Assembly (NCBI GenBank): GCA_965112735.1
Contig: OZ218961.1
Coordinates: 2,480,001 to 2,544,000 of the forward strand
Direction of reading: 5' to 3'
Origin: Phaeosaccion multiseriatum
Taxonomy: Eukaryota > Ochrophyta, other classes
DNA length: 64,000 nt
This document shows, piece by piece, positions 31,348-43,767 of this stretch. Made by a program: the position numbers and the translations under genes. The number at the start of each line of letters is the position of its first letter. Position 1 is the stretch's first letter. The notes beneath the pieces were generated by a model, which made no database searches, was not told where the DNA came from, and saw only the letters and a list, made by a program, of their open reading frames with translations.

Positions 31348-33660
31348 TCTCCCCCCGCTCCCTCACTGTCTTCTCTCTCTCTCTCTCTGCTTCTCTGTCT
31401 CTGTCTCTCCCTCCCCTCTGCCTCTCTCCCTCCGCCGCTCTCTGTCCCTATCTATCTATCTCCTCTCTCTCGCCCCCCCCCCAGGCGAACCCCTCAGTCT
31501 CTTACGGTGACTTGTACACGCTCGCAGGCGTCCAAGCCATCAAGACAATGAAAGGCCCTGACATCAAGTGGAGGGCAGGGAGGAAGGTGAGTATCTCAAC
31601 CGAAAGCGCAGGGAGGAAATGGCACTGCTGGTGGCACCCACCCGTCAGCAGCACTTTAATGAGCATTGAGACACCGAACGTTGGGAGTGAATGGGGGGGG
31701 TCGCCGCCGTCGCATATCCTCTTGTACATGGCGCTAAATGATGATGATGATGATGTGCTTTTGTTGACAGGATGCAATGGACGCCTCTTCTGTAACGCCT
31801 GACGGGAGGCTGCCCGCAGCAGACAAGGGCAACCCAAAGGCCACAGCGAAGGGTCTGCGAGACATTTTCTACCGCATGGGCTTCAACGATCAGGTGGGGG
31901 AGAGGGCAGACAGGCAGACAGGTGTGCATGCCTACACCTCGACAAGTCTTGGTTCAGCTTTGCCTTACCTGAGTACTTACACCACGTCTTTGTTGTTGTT
32001 GTTGTTGTTGTTGTTGTTTGATCCTTTGCAGGAGATTGTTGCCCTCTCCGGTGCTCACGCTCTCGGCCGCTGCCACGCCAACGCCAGTGGGTATGAGGGT
32101 CCGTGGACACCCAACCCGACCAACTGTGAGTGCACTCCCGCCTACCAACTTGTGTACCAACTTGTGCCTACTACCTCCTTCACCTCTACGATCTTCCCTT
32201 ACTGCCCTGGTCACAAGAGTAGCGACGTGCAGCCCCTTCTTCTCTTTCGATCCATGATGAAGGGCGTGATTCAAGCAGAGGGGTGGGGAGGAAGCGCTCG
32301 CCCTTCGTCCTACTACAAAGTACTTCTGCACCTAGCAGCAGCCGCATCTTTCATATGTGGAGCCCTAGACTGACCGTTTCGCCTTTCGTACGTTCGTTTT
32401 CTCTCTGTACCCTCTGCCTTTCATGCTCGCCCTTCTCCTTGCCCGTCGCCCCCCCCACCCCCGCTTTTCTCAATTTCTCAGTCAGTAACTTATACTTTGT
32501 GGTAAGTGAGGAAGAAGAGGAGGAGAAAGCTGAAACGCACACTGTGTTGGACCAATAGAGGAGGGGGGGGGGGAGGGAGAAAGAGGAGGCTGCTGCTGCT
32601 GCTGCTGGTGCTGCTTTTGTATGCGGTACTCTTGACTCTTAAAACTGATTTTGTCTCCACTCTTTTCCTGTAATCTCCTGCCCTTTTTTGTTCGTGGTCT
32701 TGAATCTCCTGCCCTTTTGTTCCGTGGCCTTATGCACCTGTATGTGCTTCCTTTCTTCTCTTCAGCTCCTCAGGAACTTGAAATGGACGCCCCGCAAATG
32801 GGAGGGCCCATTCCAATACCAGGATCCGACGGGCGAGCTCATGATGCTTCCCTCAGACCTTGTACTCATCGAGGTGCGTACTGGCTGCGCAGAGCAGGAG
32901 GAGGAGGAGGAGGAGGAGGAGGAGGAGGAGAAGAAGAAGAAGGAGGAGGAGGAGGAGGAGGTGGAGGAGGGAGGTGAGGAATGAGCATGCAAGGAGAGGG
33001 GGTTGCAGTAGACCCGTTGCAAATATAGGACCGAGGAAGGCTGCCTTCACAACCTCACAACCTAACTATCTCACAATCTCACTCACAACCTCACAACCTC
33101 ACAACCTCACAATCTCACAACCTCACAATCTCACAACCTCACAACCTCTGTCTGATGGTGTTAGAAGGTCCACGCCCCTCTCCAGCTCGCTCTCTCTCTC
33201 TGACGCCTCTCTCTGACTCTCGCGATTTCTCTCTTCTCTCTCTTTTGAAGGACAAAGAGTTCAAGAAATACGTGGATCTGTATGCAGAGAACAATGCGAA
33301 GGTACGAAGAGGAATCGAACGCGGAAAAGCAAAAGCATGAAGTGACAGGGGCTTCGGGGTTGCTTAGGGTGGAGTCCGAGCAGAGGGACTCTACAAAGCC
33401 GAAGTGACTGACCCGACTGACCGACCCGCTGCCTCGGCTTTCCCTTCCGGGGCATGAGCAGCACAGTTTGCGCTTACCTGTCTGCGTTTTCACTACCCGC
33501 CAGAGGCTGATCTTCATTCCCACTCCCTCCCTCCCTCCCTCTCTCTCTCTCCCGTCCTTCCTTCCTTCCCGTATTCCCTTAGTTCTTCGAGGACTTCAGC
33601 GCAGCTTTCACCAAACTGCAGGAGCTCGGCTGCGCCGGCCTCGTCGACGTCCCTGTCTAG
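29902..33660 (+). CDS. class I heme peroxidase (ascorbate/cytochrome c peroxidase type), plastid, possibly lumenal
   Basis: Reduces H2O2 with heme. Ten exons: 29902-30217, 30567-30662, 30947-31074, 31485-31586, 31771-31893, 32032-32125, 32482-32501, 32766-32873, 33251-33301, 33583-33660. Phases close, giving 371 aa. Distal residues Arg131, Trp134, His135 ([11 protein letters not shown]), proximal His264 ([12 protein letters not shown]), Trp280 and Asp324 (MMLPSD) are all present. The leader is tripartite: signal peptide ending at A21-F22 as in heterokont plastid proteins, a basic transit-like stretch, then Arg76-Arg77 followed by a hydrophobic stretch and Ala-x-Ala, which resembles a thylakoid Tat signal. 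The residue matching Arg172 of plant ascorbate peroxidase (His264 + 9) is Ala273, and the segment [15 protein letters not shown] is closer to cytochrome c peroxidase or hybrid types, so ascorbate as donor is unproven. Exon 7 is only 20 nt. The acceptor before exon 2 (30566) is purine-rich and the weakest junction. Confidence 0.92.
32897..32975 (+). repeat. GGA/GAA purine tract in peroxidase intron 8
   Basis: (GGA)n with GAA variants begins about 20 bp after the donor at 32874. Further on, 33040-33150 holds a decamer-like repeat of CTCACAACCT. Confidence 0.85.
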
Positions 33661-35330
33661 CTGTAGTGCATCCACTGCCATCCAGTGCTCTCCAGGGCCA
33701 TCCATTGCCATCCAGGGCCATACACTGCCATCACCGTCGCTGGTTCGGTCCTTCACGCACTTCACCTGCCTGCCCTGCCCCAAGTGCCTCGTCCGGCTGT
33801 ATTGTAACGGTTTGTAACGGTGCTGCAGTGAGGCAGCCTGGTCCGGAAAGGGAAGGAGGAAGGACGGTGGCGATGAAGGGGATCCGGGCGGGGGGGGGGG
33901 GTGGATTATTTAATTAATGCACTCAGCCACATATATCTGCGACGATTCGCTGATGGAGAGGGGAAACCGCAGGTTATTCGGGCAGGCTTTAAGACTATAC
34001 AATAGCCTCACTCGCACTATTTATACTTTCCTTTTTTTTATATAAACTCTGTAGAGATGCCCCTTCTTTTCTTTCGTGTATACGAATACTTATGTACTGC
34101 ACTGTAACAAAACTAAAAACAATCATAGCACAATAAGAATAGAAAGAAGTCGCTTATTGGCATCACACCCCTGCGATACAACGAAAAGAAGACATCTCAG
34201 ACCTTTCGCCATTGCTGGCCTAACTAGCGTAGTAGCGGTGTGTCTGGCTGGGCCGCTTCCAAGACAAAAAGCAAGAGCCAGCAGCGATGCTTCCAAGACA
34301 AAAAGCAAGAGCATCGATGAGCAGCGATGGAAGGAAGCCTTGAGAGAGTGAGACCATCAAGGAGACGAGGCAGCCCAACCTAAACTTTGTCACCGAGTCT
34401 GCTGCCGCGACGGCTTTCAAACATTGTGCGTGTGTGCGTGCGCGGCTCCCCCAAAGCCTTGTGGCACGTCTCAACGCCGGCCACCAGCACTGCCTGTGCT
34501 TACACCCGAGGCGAGGAGAGTAGAGTAGTGTATAGTCCCCACTTCGATAAGAGACAAGGCACCGCATTGCCATCTGTCCTTAGTCGTCTCCATCTTCACA
34601 GAGTAACGACTTGAGGACCTACACGCCCAATTTGTTGATGTGTGTGTTTGTGTGAGTATGTATATAAATATATACCCGCAGAGTAGGGGCTGCGCTGGCT
34701 TCTCAACTATCACTCTATACCCTATACCCTGCCTGCCATCACCGCCAGGCAACGCGCCCATTCAAGCAGCGAGCTAGGCCAGGCCACCTATCTCTGTCAA
34801 TGAGCTGCATTGTTGCATTGGCCGCCGCCGACCGACTCCCACACAGCTCTCTCTCTCTCTATATATATATATGGTTGCTCTGCTTCATCCAGCACAGTTA
34901 CAGTCACTTCTCACGACTTCCTCCCGCACCTCCCTCACCAGACTAGATGGATTAGATCAGCTCACATCACAAGAAATAAAAGACATCAGAGGACCTGGGC
35001 TCTCGGCCAAGAGCGATCCAGTCAGTCGGTCAGTCGGTCAGTCGGTCAGTCAGTCAGTCAGTTAGTCAGTCAGGGGGAAGTGCCCGTTGCAGTTGTTTCA
35101 CTTTCGACGCTGCAGAGAGAGGAAAAGACACGAGAGTCAGAGACACAAGAAAAAATGCCCTCCTCCCTCCCTCCGCCCCTCCTGCTCAAAAGCGCTGCAG
35201 GTACAAGACGTTACATGGCAGTTCCATTGCAGTTACATGCCAGTTACATGCCAGTTACATGCCAGCTCGCCCTGTCAATCTGTCTCTCTCGCTCTCCTTT
35301 CCTCTCCCTCCCGCTTTGTTGGGTGCCCAA
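33661..35330. other. convergent intergenic region, peroxidase / TPP II
   Basis: 1.67 kb without a recognisable gene. It contains CCATCCACTGCCATCC-type repeats at about 33665-33735, an AT-richer stretch at 33900-34160, a tandem duplication at 34254-34312 (two copies of CTTCCAAGACAAAAAGCAAG), a (TA)n at 34858-34872, GTCA/GTCG repeats at 35019-35070 and a CAGTTACATGC repeat at 35219-35262. Open frames here are short and resemble nothing I know. Confidence 0.6.
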
Positions 35331-38300
35331 CTAGAAGAGCGGGTACACTTTGGACGAGTTGAGAATGGCGCATTTCTCGTCTGGAGAGAAGAGACGTATA
35401 CACGCACAAGAGGAGGGGAATGAAAGAGAAGAGAGGGGATAGGAAGGAGGAGGAGGAGGAGGAGGAGGAGGAGGAGGAGGAGGAGGAGGAGGAGGAGAAG
35501 GAGGGGGAGAAGGAGGGGGAGAAGGAGGGGGAGGAAGGCAGGGAGGGAGGAAGAGAGACGGAGGATGGGAGAGGGAGGGTGTGTGGGTGGGTGGGAGGGA
35601 GGGAAGGAGGGAGGAAGGAAGGGAGGGAGGGAGGGGGAGGGAGGGAGGGAGGGAGGGAGGGAGGGGGGGAGGGAGGGAGGGAGAGAGGGAAGGAGGGAGG
35701 GAGGGAGGAAGGAAGGGAGGGAGGGAGGGGGAGAGAGGGAGGGAGGGAGGGACGGAGAGGGAGGGAGGGAGGGAGGAAGGGAGGGAGGGAGGGAGGGAGG
35801 GAGGGAGGGAGGGAGGGAGGGAGGGAGGGAGGGAGGGAGGGAGGGAGGGAGGGAGGGAGGGAGAGAGGGAGGGAGGGAAGGAAGGAGGGAGGGAGGGAGG
35901 GAGGGAGGCGAGCGTGCGTCAGGAGAAGAGCAGTTAGTACGGCACAGGCCGTGAGAACGAGGACGAGATGGCCCCTACGAAGCGACCACTCAGGTGAGAG
36001 ACCGACAAGTCCCACTCACCGTACTCCACGAGGTGGGTCCAGCCGAGCTCCTTGTAGAGCTTGGCACGGGCTGTGAGGACCTTGGCCTTGGGCATGACCT
36101 GTTGGTGATACAGGGCGGGAGAGAGGGAAGGAGGGACGGAGGGAGGGGGACGGAGGGAGGGAGAGGGGGAGAGGGGGAGAGAGATCAGAGAGACAGAGGG
36201 AGAGGGGGAGGGGGGGGGGGAGGGAGGAAGGGCGGGAGGGAGGAGGGTGCGCCTGCATTTATGCCTGCCCTCACACCTGCCCCTTCGCCTGGCCTGCCCA
36301 TGTGACTGACCTTAAAGTTCTGAGTGCTGAGGAGCTTGGCCAGGAGCTTGAGGGCGGCCCCTTTCCTGCCCTCCCTGAGGCAATTCTGCAGCGTCAAGGG
36401 AGCAAATTTCTCATCCTTGCCCTCGTCCCACTTGAGCAGCTGGTTATACGCAGTCGCAAAGTCCGCAGTAGCAACAGTTGGTGATCCGGCAGCACCAGCA
36501 GTCGGCGACAGAGCCGCTGCCGCTGCTGCTGTACCACCAACTGCTGCCCCTCCTCCATCAGGAGCCTTCTCCTCCTCCTTGGCCTTGGGCTTGACAGCGT
36601 TGCCGTTCTCCAAGTCGCAGAGGGCCCGAGCCCTTCGGGACAAGGTATCCACCAGCTGCTCCTTCCTCTTGGTCATCTCTTTGTGTCGTTTGGCCCTCTC
36701 CGGGTCATCAGCATCTGCCTCTGTCTGGTGCATCCCAAAGTGCATTGCGAGCTCTGACTGGTCGATGAGGGCGAGGATGGCGTCTGCTGCTTCCACGACT
36801 TGTTCGAGTTGGCTCAACCGCTTCTCCTCGCAGTCGCGGTGGTGCAGCATGGACTGTGTGTGATGGAGCAGTTGGTGATACAGGAGGAGGAGGAGGAGGA
36901 GGAGGAGGAGGAGGCAGAGGTACGCAAAGGTAGGGTGTGATACACTGCAGGGTAAGAGATAAGATTCTAATGGTAAAACAGCAAAGGAAGGACAACAAAT
37001 AAAGGACAAATGCCAATGCCAATGCCCTCATGTCAAACCACGCACGCGCTCACGCACCTGCAGCAGGGGGATGTATTCGTCTCCGTACTCGGCCTTGACA
37101 CCCTCGTACAGCTCCGCAAAGCTCTCCTTGCCCACATGCGAAGATGCCAACTTGTTGACCTGGAGGGAGGGAGGGAGGGAGGGAGAGGGGGGGGGGGAGG
37201 GATGGCAGTGAATGGCAAGCAGAATGGCAATGGGTGGATGAAAAATGGGAGTGAGGATGGCAGTGGATGGGACGCCCTAATCGTTCCCGTCGCGTACCTT
37301 GTAGTCGCGCACCTCCTCCGTGAACTTCTCGAGCTCCGTACGCGTGTCTGCAGGGTCGGCCTTCTGCTCTCCGCGAGGGAGTGAGAGAGAGTGAGAGAGA
37401 GTGTGTGTGTGAGTGAGAGTGAGTGAGAGAGAGAGAGTGAGTGAGTAATTGAGAGTGAGTGAGTGAGTGAGTGAGTGAGTGAGTGAGTGAGTGAGTGAGT
37501 GAGTGAGTGAGTGAGTGAGTGAGTGAGTGAGTGAGTGAGTGAGTGAGTGAGTGAGTGAGTAAGCGAGTGAGTGAATAGGTAATTCGATTAGTTATTGAGT
37601 GAGTATTTGTGAAAGAAAAAAAAAACTGTGAAAAAGAGCGACAACAGAAAAGAGAACAAAAAGCGAAAAAAAAAAAAAAAAAAAAAAGAGGTGAACACAG
37701 TAAGCGGGAAAAAAAGAAAGAACCAAGGCTTGCAGCAAACAAGCAAGGGTCGCCAAGCACAAAGCACACACACCTTCTTGCCCTTGGTGGAGTCATCCTT
37801 CTTGGGGGAGGAGGGAGGGCGGGGACCGACTGTGTACAGCACTGGGAAGCCTCCCGGTCGCTTGCCGTCTCCAGGGGCGGAGGCTTTGGGCTTCTCGAAG
37901 AACGCCTTTCCTTCCAGTACGTCGCCAATCTGTGAGAGGAGGGCGGAGGAGCGAGTTGGTGATACATAGCAGGGAGGTGGGTGGGTGGGTGGGTGGGTGG
38001 GTGGGTGGGTGGGTGGGTTGGATTGGACGGGACGGGTGAGCGAGGGTATTTTTTGAATGGAAGCCCACTCATACCCACGCATGTCCCTCACCCACCCACT
38101 CACTCACTCACTCACTCACTCACTCACTCACTTACTCACTCCCTCACTCACTCCCTCACTCATTCGCTCACCCACCCACTCACCCACTCATCACTCACTC
38201 ACTTACTCACTATCTCACGCACACACACGCACTCACTCACTCACTCACTCACTCACTCACTCACCTGCACCCCCTTGGGAAGTTTGGCGTACTTGGGCTC

Positions 38301-41141
38301 AGCGAAGAAGCACGCCACGCTGCTGCCCTCCCTATTACGTATGGGCACATAATCCGTACGTAAAAGGGACACATACAGAATCCATACGCAATAAGGGAAC
38401 ACACGAACATCAGCGTCAGGTTGGAGGCTAAATACATACATACATACATACATACATATACATACATACATGCATGTATACATACATACATACATACATA
38501 CGTAAGGGAGCCTACCTCATGTACACGGAGCTGAAAGCGGCCCCTCCCTTGGCCCGTGCCTCCATGGACGAATAGCAGGGAAGGGGCACCTCCTTACTAG
38601 ACTTGAGCTGCCTCTCCAGCAGTAAGGGCATGTCTTTCAGGCCCTCCAGCAGAGAGGCCTTGGTGTGGCGCACCTGGATGCGTACCGTATGGTCACCCTT
38701 GCCGTGTTTGATACCCTCGGTAAAGGCGTCTTTGCAACCCAACAGCCGTTTGCTGCCATCCAAAAGCATGGCCATTTGCGCTCCGAAAGCACTCTCGTAC
38801 AGGTACTCTTGCACGGCAGGGAACCGCAGCGTCACCTCCCCTGCCTCGGCAGCTGTGAAACTGTACTCGAGCACCAACTGGTACAGTTGACGACCGTCGG
38901 GAAGCACATCACGGGCTCCGAGGGGGGACACCAGAGAGCCGGAGGCGTTGGTGGGGGAGGGGGAGATCTTCTGCTGCCATCTAGACAGAGAGGCCGAGGG
39001 AGACACCTCCTCGGGGCATTTCTGTGCATGCAACAGCGAGGGACGGAGGTGGTGGTGTTGTTGCGTGTGTTAAGAGGATGAGGGGGTTGGGATAACCTCC
39101 TTACCTATACCCGTATCTTAAACGTTTACCCCCCCTCTCCTTCTCTCCCTCTCCCTCTTCCCCTTCCCCGTGCTCTGCATTCTCCCCCTTCCCCCGCCCC
39201 TATCCTTGTCATTACGTGTACGTTACGCTTCATTACATGTACGTTACGCTTCATCACATGTACATTCATGTACGTTACGCTTCATTACATGTACGTTACG
39301 CTTCATCACATGTACATTCCTGTACGTTACGCTTGATTCCATGTACGTGACGCTTACCTTGCTGTCTATAATGACCTTGGCCTGCCTACATCCCCCGTGC
39401 ATTGCGACAATGTTGGGAGTGGGGCTTACCCCCCTCCACTTGAGATCGACTCCGATGGTCGTGCTGCCCTGTGTGTGCATGCAGTTGGGCAGGACATTGA
39501 AGTCAGTGATTGAATCAAGCGGGTCACAAATGGATCATCACAACGCGTCACGTAGGTCAACAACGGAGAAGATGCACAAGGCACAGTCAATAAAAGACAC
39601 ACGTCACCACCAAAGTTTACATACGTAGCTTTCGTACGGAGAAAGGAGACGGAGTTTCACTAACATATACATACATATACATAAACACATAAATCAATCA
39701 ATCGAGTAGTCCTTTTTTAACCCAAAAACCCACCTGTGCGCTCCAGAACTGCGAGATGCAGAGCTCGACAGTAGAAGGACCCTCCACCCGTACGCTGTGT
39801 ACCTGACTCTGCCCAGGCAGCAGCCGAACGTACGCATCCTTCTCCACCTCTCTGTAAGGGGTATGTGGGAGGAGCTGAAGGGCGTGGAGCACCATGAGGC
39901 GTTGGGTACCATCCACTGCCACTTGGGCCTTGTCCGTGCCATACGCTGCCATCCAGGGGAGGGGAGAGAGAAGGGGAGAGGAGAGGGTAGAGGGAGAGAG
40001 GGGAGGAGAGGTAGGCGATAACACGAGCGCAGGAAGTGAGGGAGGGAGGGAGGGAGGGAGGGAGGGAGGGAGGGAGGGAGGGAGGGAGGGAGGGAGGGAG
40101 GGAGGGAGGGAGGCGACAGAGAGAGAGAGAGGGGTGATACATCGGGCCTTACCATCCTTTGCCATCGGGCGGAGGTCCGTGAGGGTAACGTCGAGCCACT
40201 GGCTGCCGTCGGGGGGGGTCAGGAAGTGGCGGTATGTGTTTCCGGGCCCGAAGGTGAGCTCGCCCAAGGAACACGACGCCGCAGCGGAGGCGGCTGCTCA
40301 ACGCATGTGGATTAGGGGGGGGGGGAGGGGAGGAGGAGGGGAGGAGGAGGGGAATATGTATTGACTTGTGAGAGAGGAGGAGGGGAAGAGAGAAGCCAGA
40401 GACGACCGGGGGGGGGGGGAGGGAGGAAGAAAACACAAACAAAACAAAACAAAACAAAAAAACAAATAAAAAAAAATACCACTCAACCCTTCTACTCCTT
40501 CCACGGTACCAGCGTACTTGCTTCAAGGGGTTAGGACTTGACCGCTACTTGCTACAGTGGACGGGCGGTGAGGCCTATTCAGCAAAAAAAAAGGGATGAA
40601 AAAATGCAGCGCTCCTACTCCGCGCGAAAAAGGAGAATTTGGGCCCTTTTTCCCCGGGAGGAGGCCCATTCAGGGGCACTAGAAAAAAAGCCCATATACC
40701 CTTCCGTGGAAAACTGGCACTGGCAACTAATCTCAATATTTTCTCGAGACCCCCTCACCATCTCCCCATCATTTCCTTGACGGGAAGAGCGCAGAGGATG
40801 ACCCCAATTTGTGGCGAGTTCTGTCGCCACTCCCTCCCCTCCCTCCACTTCATGAGACTCCCACACACTCATCCCTCCCCCGCCTCTGCCTCGTTCTCCA
40901 CACACAAGAAAAACACCCATACAAATGTGGTCTCGTTAAGTGCCATCTCTGTGACTGACCTTGCGGTGGCGGAGACGAAGAAGACGCTTCGGTGGGAGAC
41001 AATGTGTACGTGTTGGCTGTCTGCAGGGGGCGGACAGCGACGATGGGCACCTCGAACAGAGGTCCGGAGCCGGGGGGGGCAGCCAGATCGAAGCCACGCA
41101 CCAGCGACCTGAGAGAGGGAGGGAGGGAGGGAGGGGATAGG

Positions 41142-41186
<45 letters not shown>

Positions 41187-42774
41187 ACAGAGAAAGAGAG
41201 AGAGAAAGAGAGAAGTAGGGAGAGAGTGGGAACGAGAGAGAGACGAGAGAGAGAAACAGAACGGAAAAATAGTGAGATAGAGAGAGAAGAGAGAGTAAGA
41301 AACAAAGAGAAAGAAGAACGAAAAAGAAAGAGAGAGAGAAGAGAAATGATACCACAGAGAGACAAGACACGTACATGTGTACCCCGGGGGGCAGAGCCGT
41401 CGGATCCACCTCCACTTCAAAAGACCGGCCGTTGTTCATGAGGCAAAGGTCGGAAGGGCAGACCACCCAAGTCGACTTGGCAGGCTCACCCGAGGCCAGC
41501 CTCAACTCGTTACCACCACTACCACCACTACTACTGCGCGAGCTGCTGCTGCCACCGGTGTTGGTGTTGTTGTTGGTCCTACTTGAGGGGCCTCCTCCTT
41601 TGCTTCCTCCCTGGGCCGTGAGGTCCTGGCAAGTAAGGCGCATCCGAACTTCGAACTCGACTTTCTCGGCGTTGGTGGCGTCGTCGGAGAACCGGGGGTT
41701 GACGGTTACGGAATGGCGGGACACATGCGACACGGAGGCTTCTTGACGCAAGTATATGCCTCTGCGGCCGCCGCTCACGCTCACCTGATTGGGTTGGATT
41801 GTTTTCGGTTGCAGTGCTTTGGTTCAAAATGGGTTGTGCTGATTGATTGGATTCGATGATGAGTCGCCTCTCTCTTCCCCTCCCCTCCCCTCCTTTCCCC
41901 TCCTCTCCCCTCCTTTCCTCTCCCCTCCCCTTCCCCTTCCCCTCCTCTACCCTCCCCTTCCCTTTTCCCTTCCCCTCCTCTCCTCTCCCTTTTCCCTTTC
42001 CCTTCCCCTTCCCCTTCCCCTCCCCCTTCCCTTTCCGTGGCTTCGCTGCTGAAGCAGTGCCTTTCCCTTCCCCTCCTTCCCCTCCCCTTCCTCTCCCCTT
42101 CCTCTCCCCTCAACCCACCCCCACCCTCACCTCGTATATAATGTCCTCCTCGGGTCTGCTTTGGTGTGCCTGCAGGTAGTCCCACGCCGCCAGCACTTGC
42201 ACCATACCATGCCCTTGCACCAGCTGTTGGGGATGGATGGCAATTCATGGCAGTAGGTGGATGGTAGTGGACGGCAGAGGATGGTAGGGGATGGATGGTA
42301 GTGAATGGCAGTGGATGGTAGCGGATGGATGGCAGTGGATGGGTGGCACGGGATGGGTGACAGTGGATGGATGGCAGTGGATGGGTGCGGGACAGGAGGG
42401 TCAGAGGAAGGCGCCACCAGCTCTGCTTCACAACACGGCACTATCCACCACCGCCACCACTACACCCTCTCTCCCAAGTGTGTGTGTGTGTGCGTGTGTA
42501 TGTGCGTGCGTGTGTGTGCCTCTCCCTATCTCCATCCCTGTCTGTGTGCGTGCGTGTGCGTGTGTGTGTGTCTACGTGTGCGTCACTCTGTGCGTGTGTG
42601 CCGTCTCTGTGTGTGTGGGGGGGAGGGGGGGGGAAGTTGCATCCCTCGGCTCTTACCGGCTCCACGTCAGCAAGCACAGCAGCGGTGTTCTCAACGGCCC
42701 GACGGAGTCGCTGGGGGATGCAGCTGCTGCGGGCCATGCGGCTCTCAGCTTCAGAGGACCCTGCTGTCGGGGTG

Positions 42775-42809
<35 letters not shown>

Positions 42810-43733
42810 AGGGGGGGGGGGGGGGAAGGGCAGGGTGAGAGGGGAGAGAGGGCATAGATACAGACATACATACTCGGTGTCAGCGCCCAACTCTCTTTCT
42901 CTCCTCGCTCTCTCCACTAACCTTCATCGTCCCCCTCCTCTGCCTTGGCTCGAGCCTGCTCCGCCTTGGCCTTTCTTGTGGCCTTGAGGGCGGACAGGAG
43001 CAGACTGAGGCACCCGCACGCATTAGGGCTGGACATGGACGTCCCGTTCATCAACTTGGGAGGGGGGGAATAGAGGAATGTGGGAAGGTCGAGAGGGAAC
43101 TTAGAGGCATATGGGGATATCGGGAAGGGGACTAAAGATAAAAGATATATAGGGGGAGGTCCGAAGGTGATTAAAAGCATACGGGTATGACCGGAAGGTG
43201 AATAGAGGCATATGGGAAAGGTTGGGAGGAAAATTAGAGGCATACGAGGATACCGGGAAGGTGACTGAAGACATATAGGGGGAGGTCCGAAGATGATTAA
43301 AAGCATACGGGTATGTCCGGAAGGTGAATAGAGGCATATGGGAAAGGTTGGGAGGGAAAATGAGAGGCACATGGGGACATCCATGTCCTGTTCAGAAACT
43401 TGTGAGGGGCGGGGAGGGGGAGTAAGGGCACACTCATCTCCCCACATCACACACCGCCACCCTCTGTCCCACCACCCTCCCTCCCCTCCCATCCTCTCCA
43501 ATGCTATACACTGCCATCCACTGCCTCGACTGCAATCCACTGCCATCCACTGCCATCCACTGCCATCCCCCCCTCCCCCCTCACCTGGCTCTTCTGCAGT
43601 GTCCAGTTAGGGACGCATGTGATGGCGCCCCCCGGGGCCATTATCGACACTCCCCATTCCCCATCCGCAGCGGGGCCCACGCTGCTCCACGTGTAGTTGT
43701 CTGGCAAGGAGGGAGGGAGGGAGGGAGATGTGC

Positions 43734-43767
<34 letters not shown>

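Noticed and set aside
34220-34573. 117-codon minus-strand frame in the peroxidase/TPP II spacer
   Set aside because: No recognisable domain or splice context, and part of it overlaps a short tandem duplication. Too weak to call a gene.
40538-40780. 80-codon plus-strand frame in TPP2 intron 15
   Set aside because: Starts and ends within a confirmed intron, has no similarity I recognise and no supporting splice signals.
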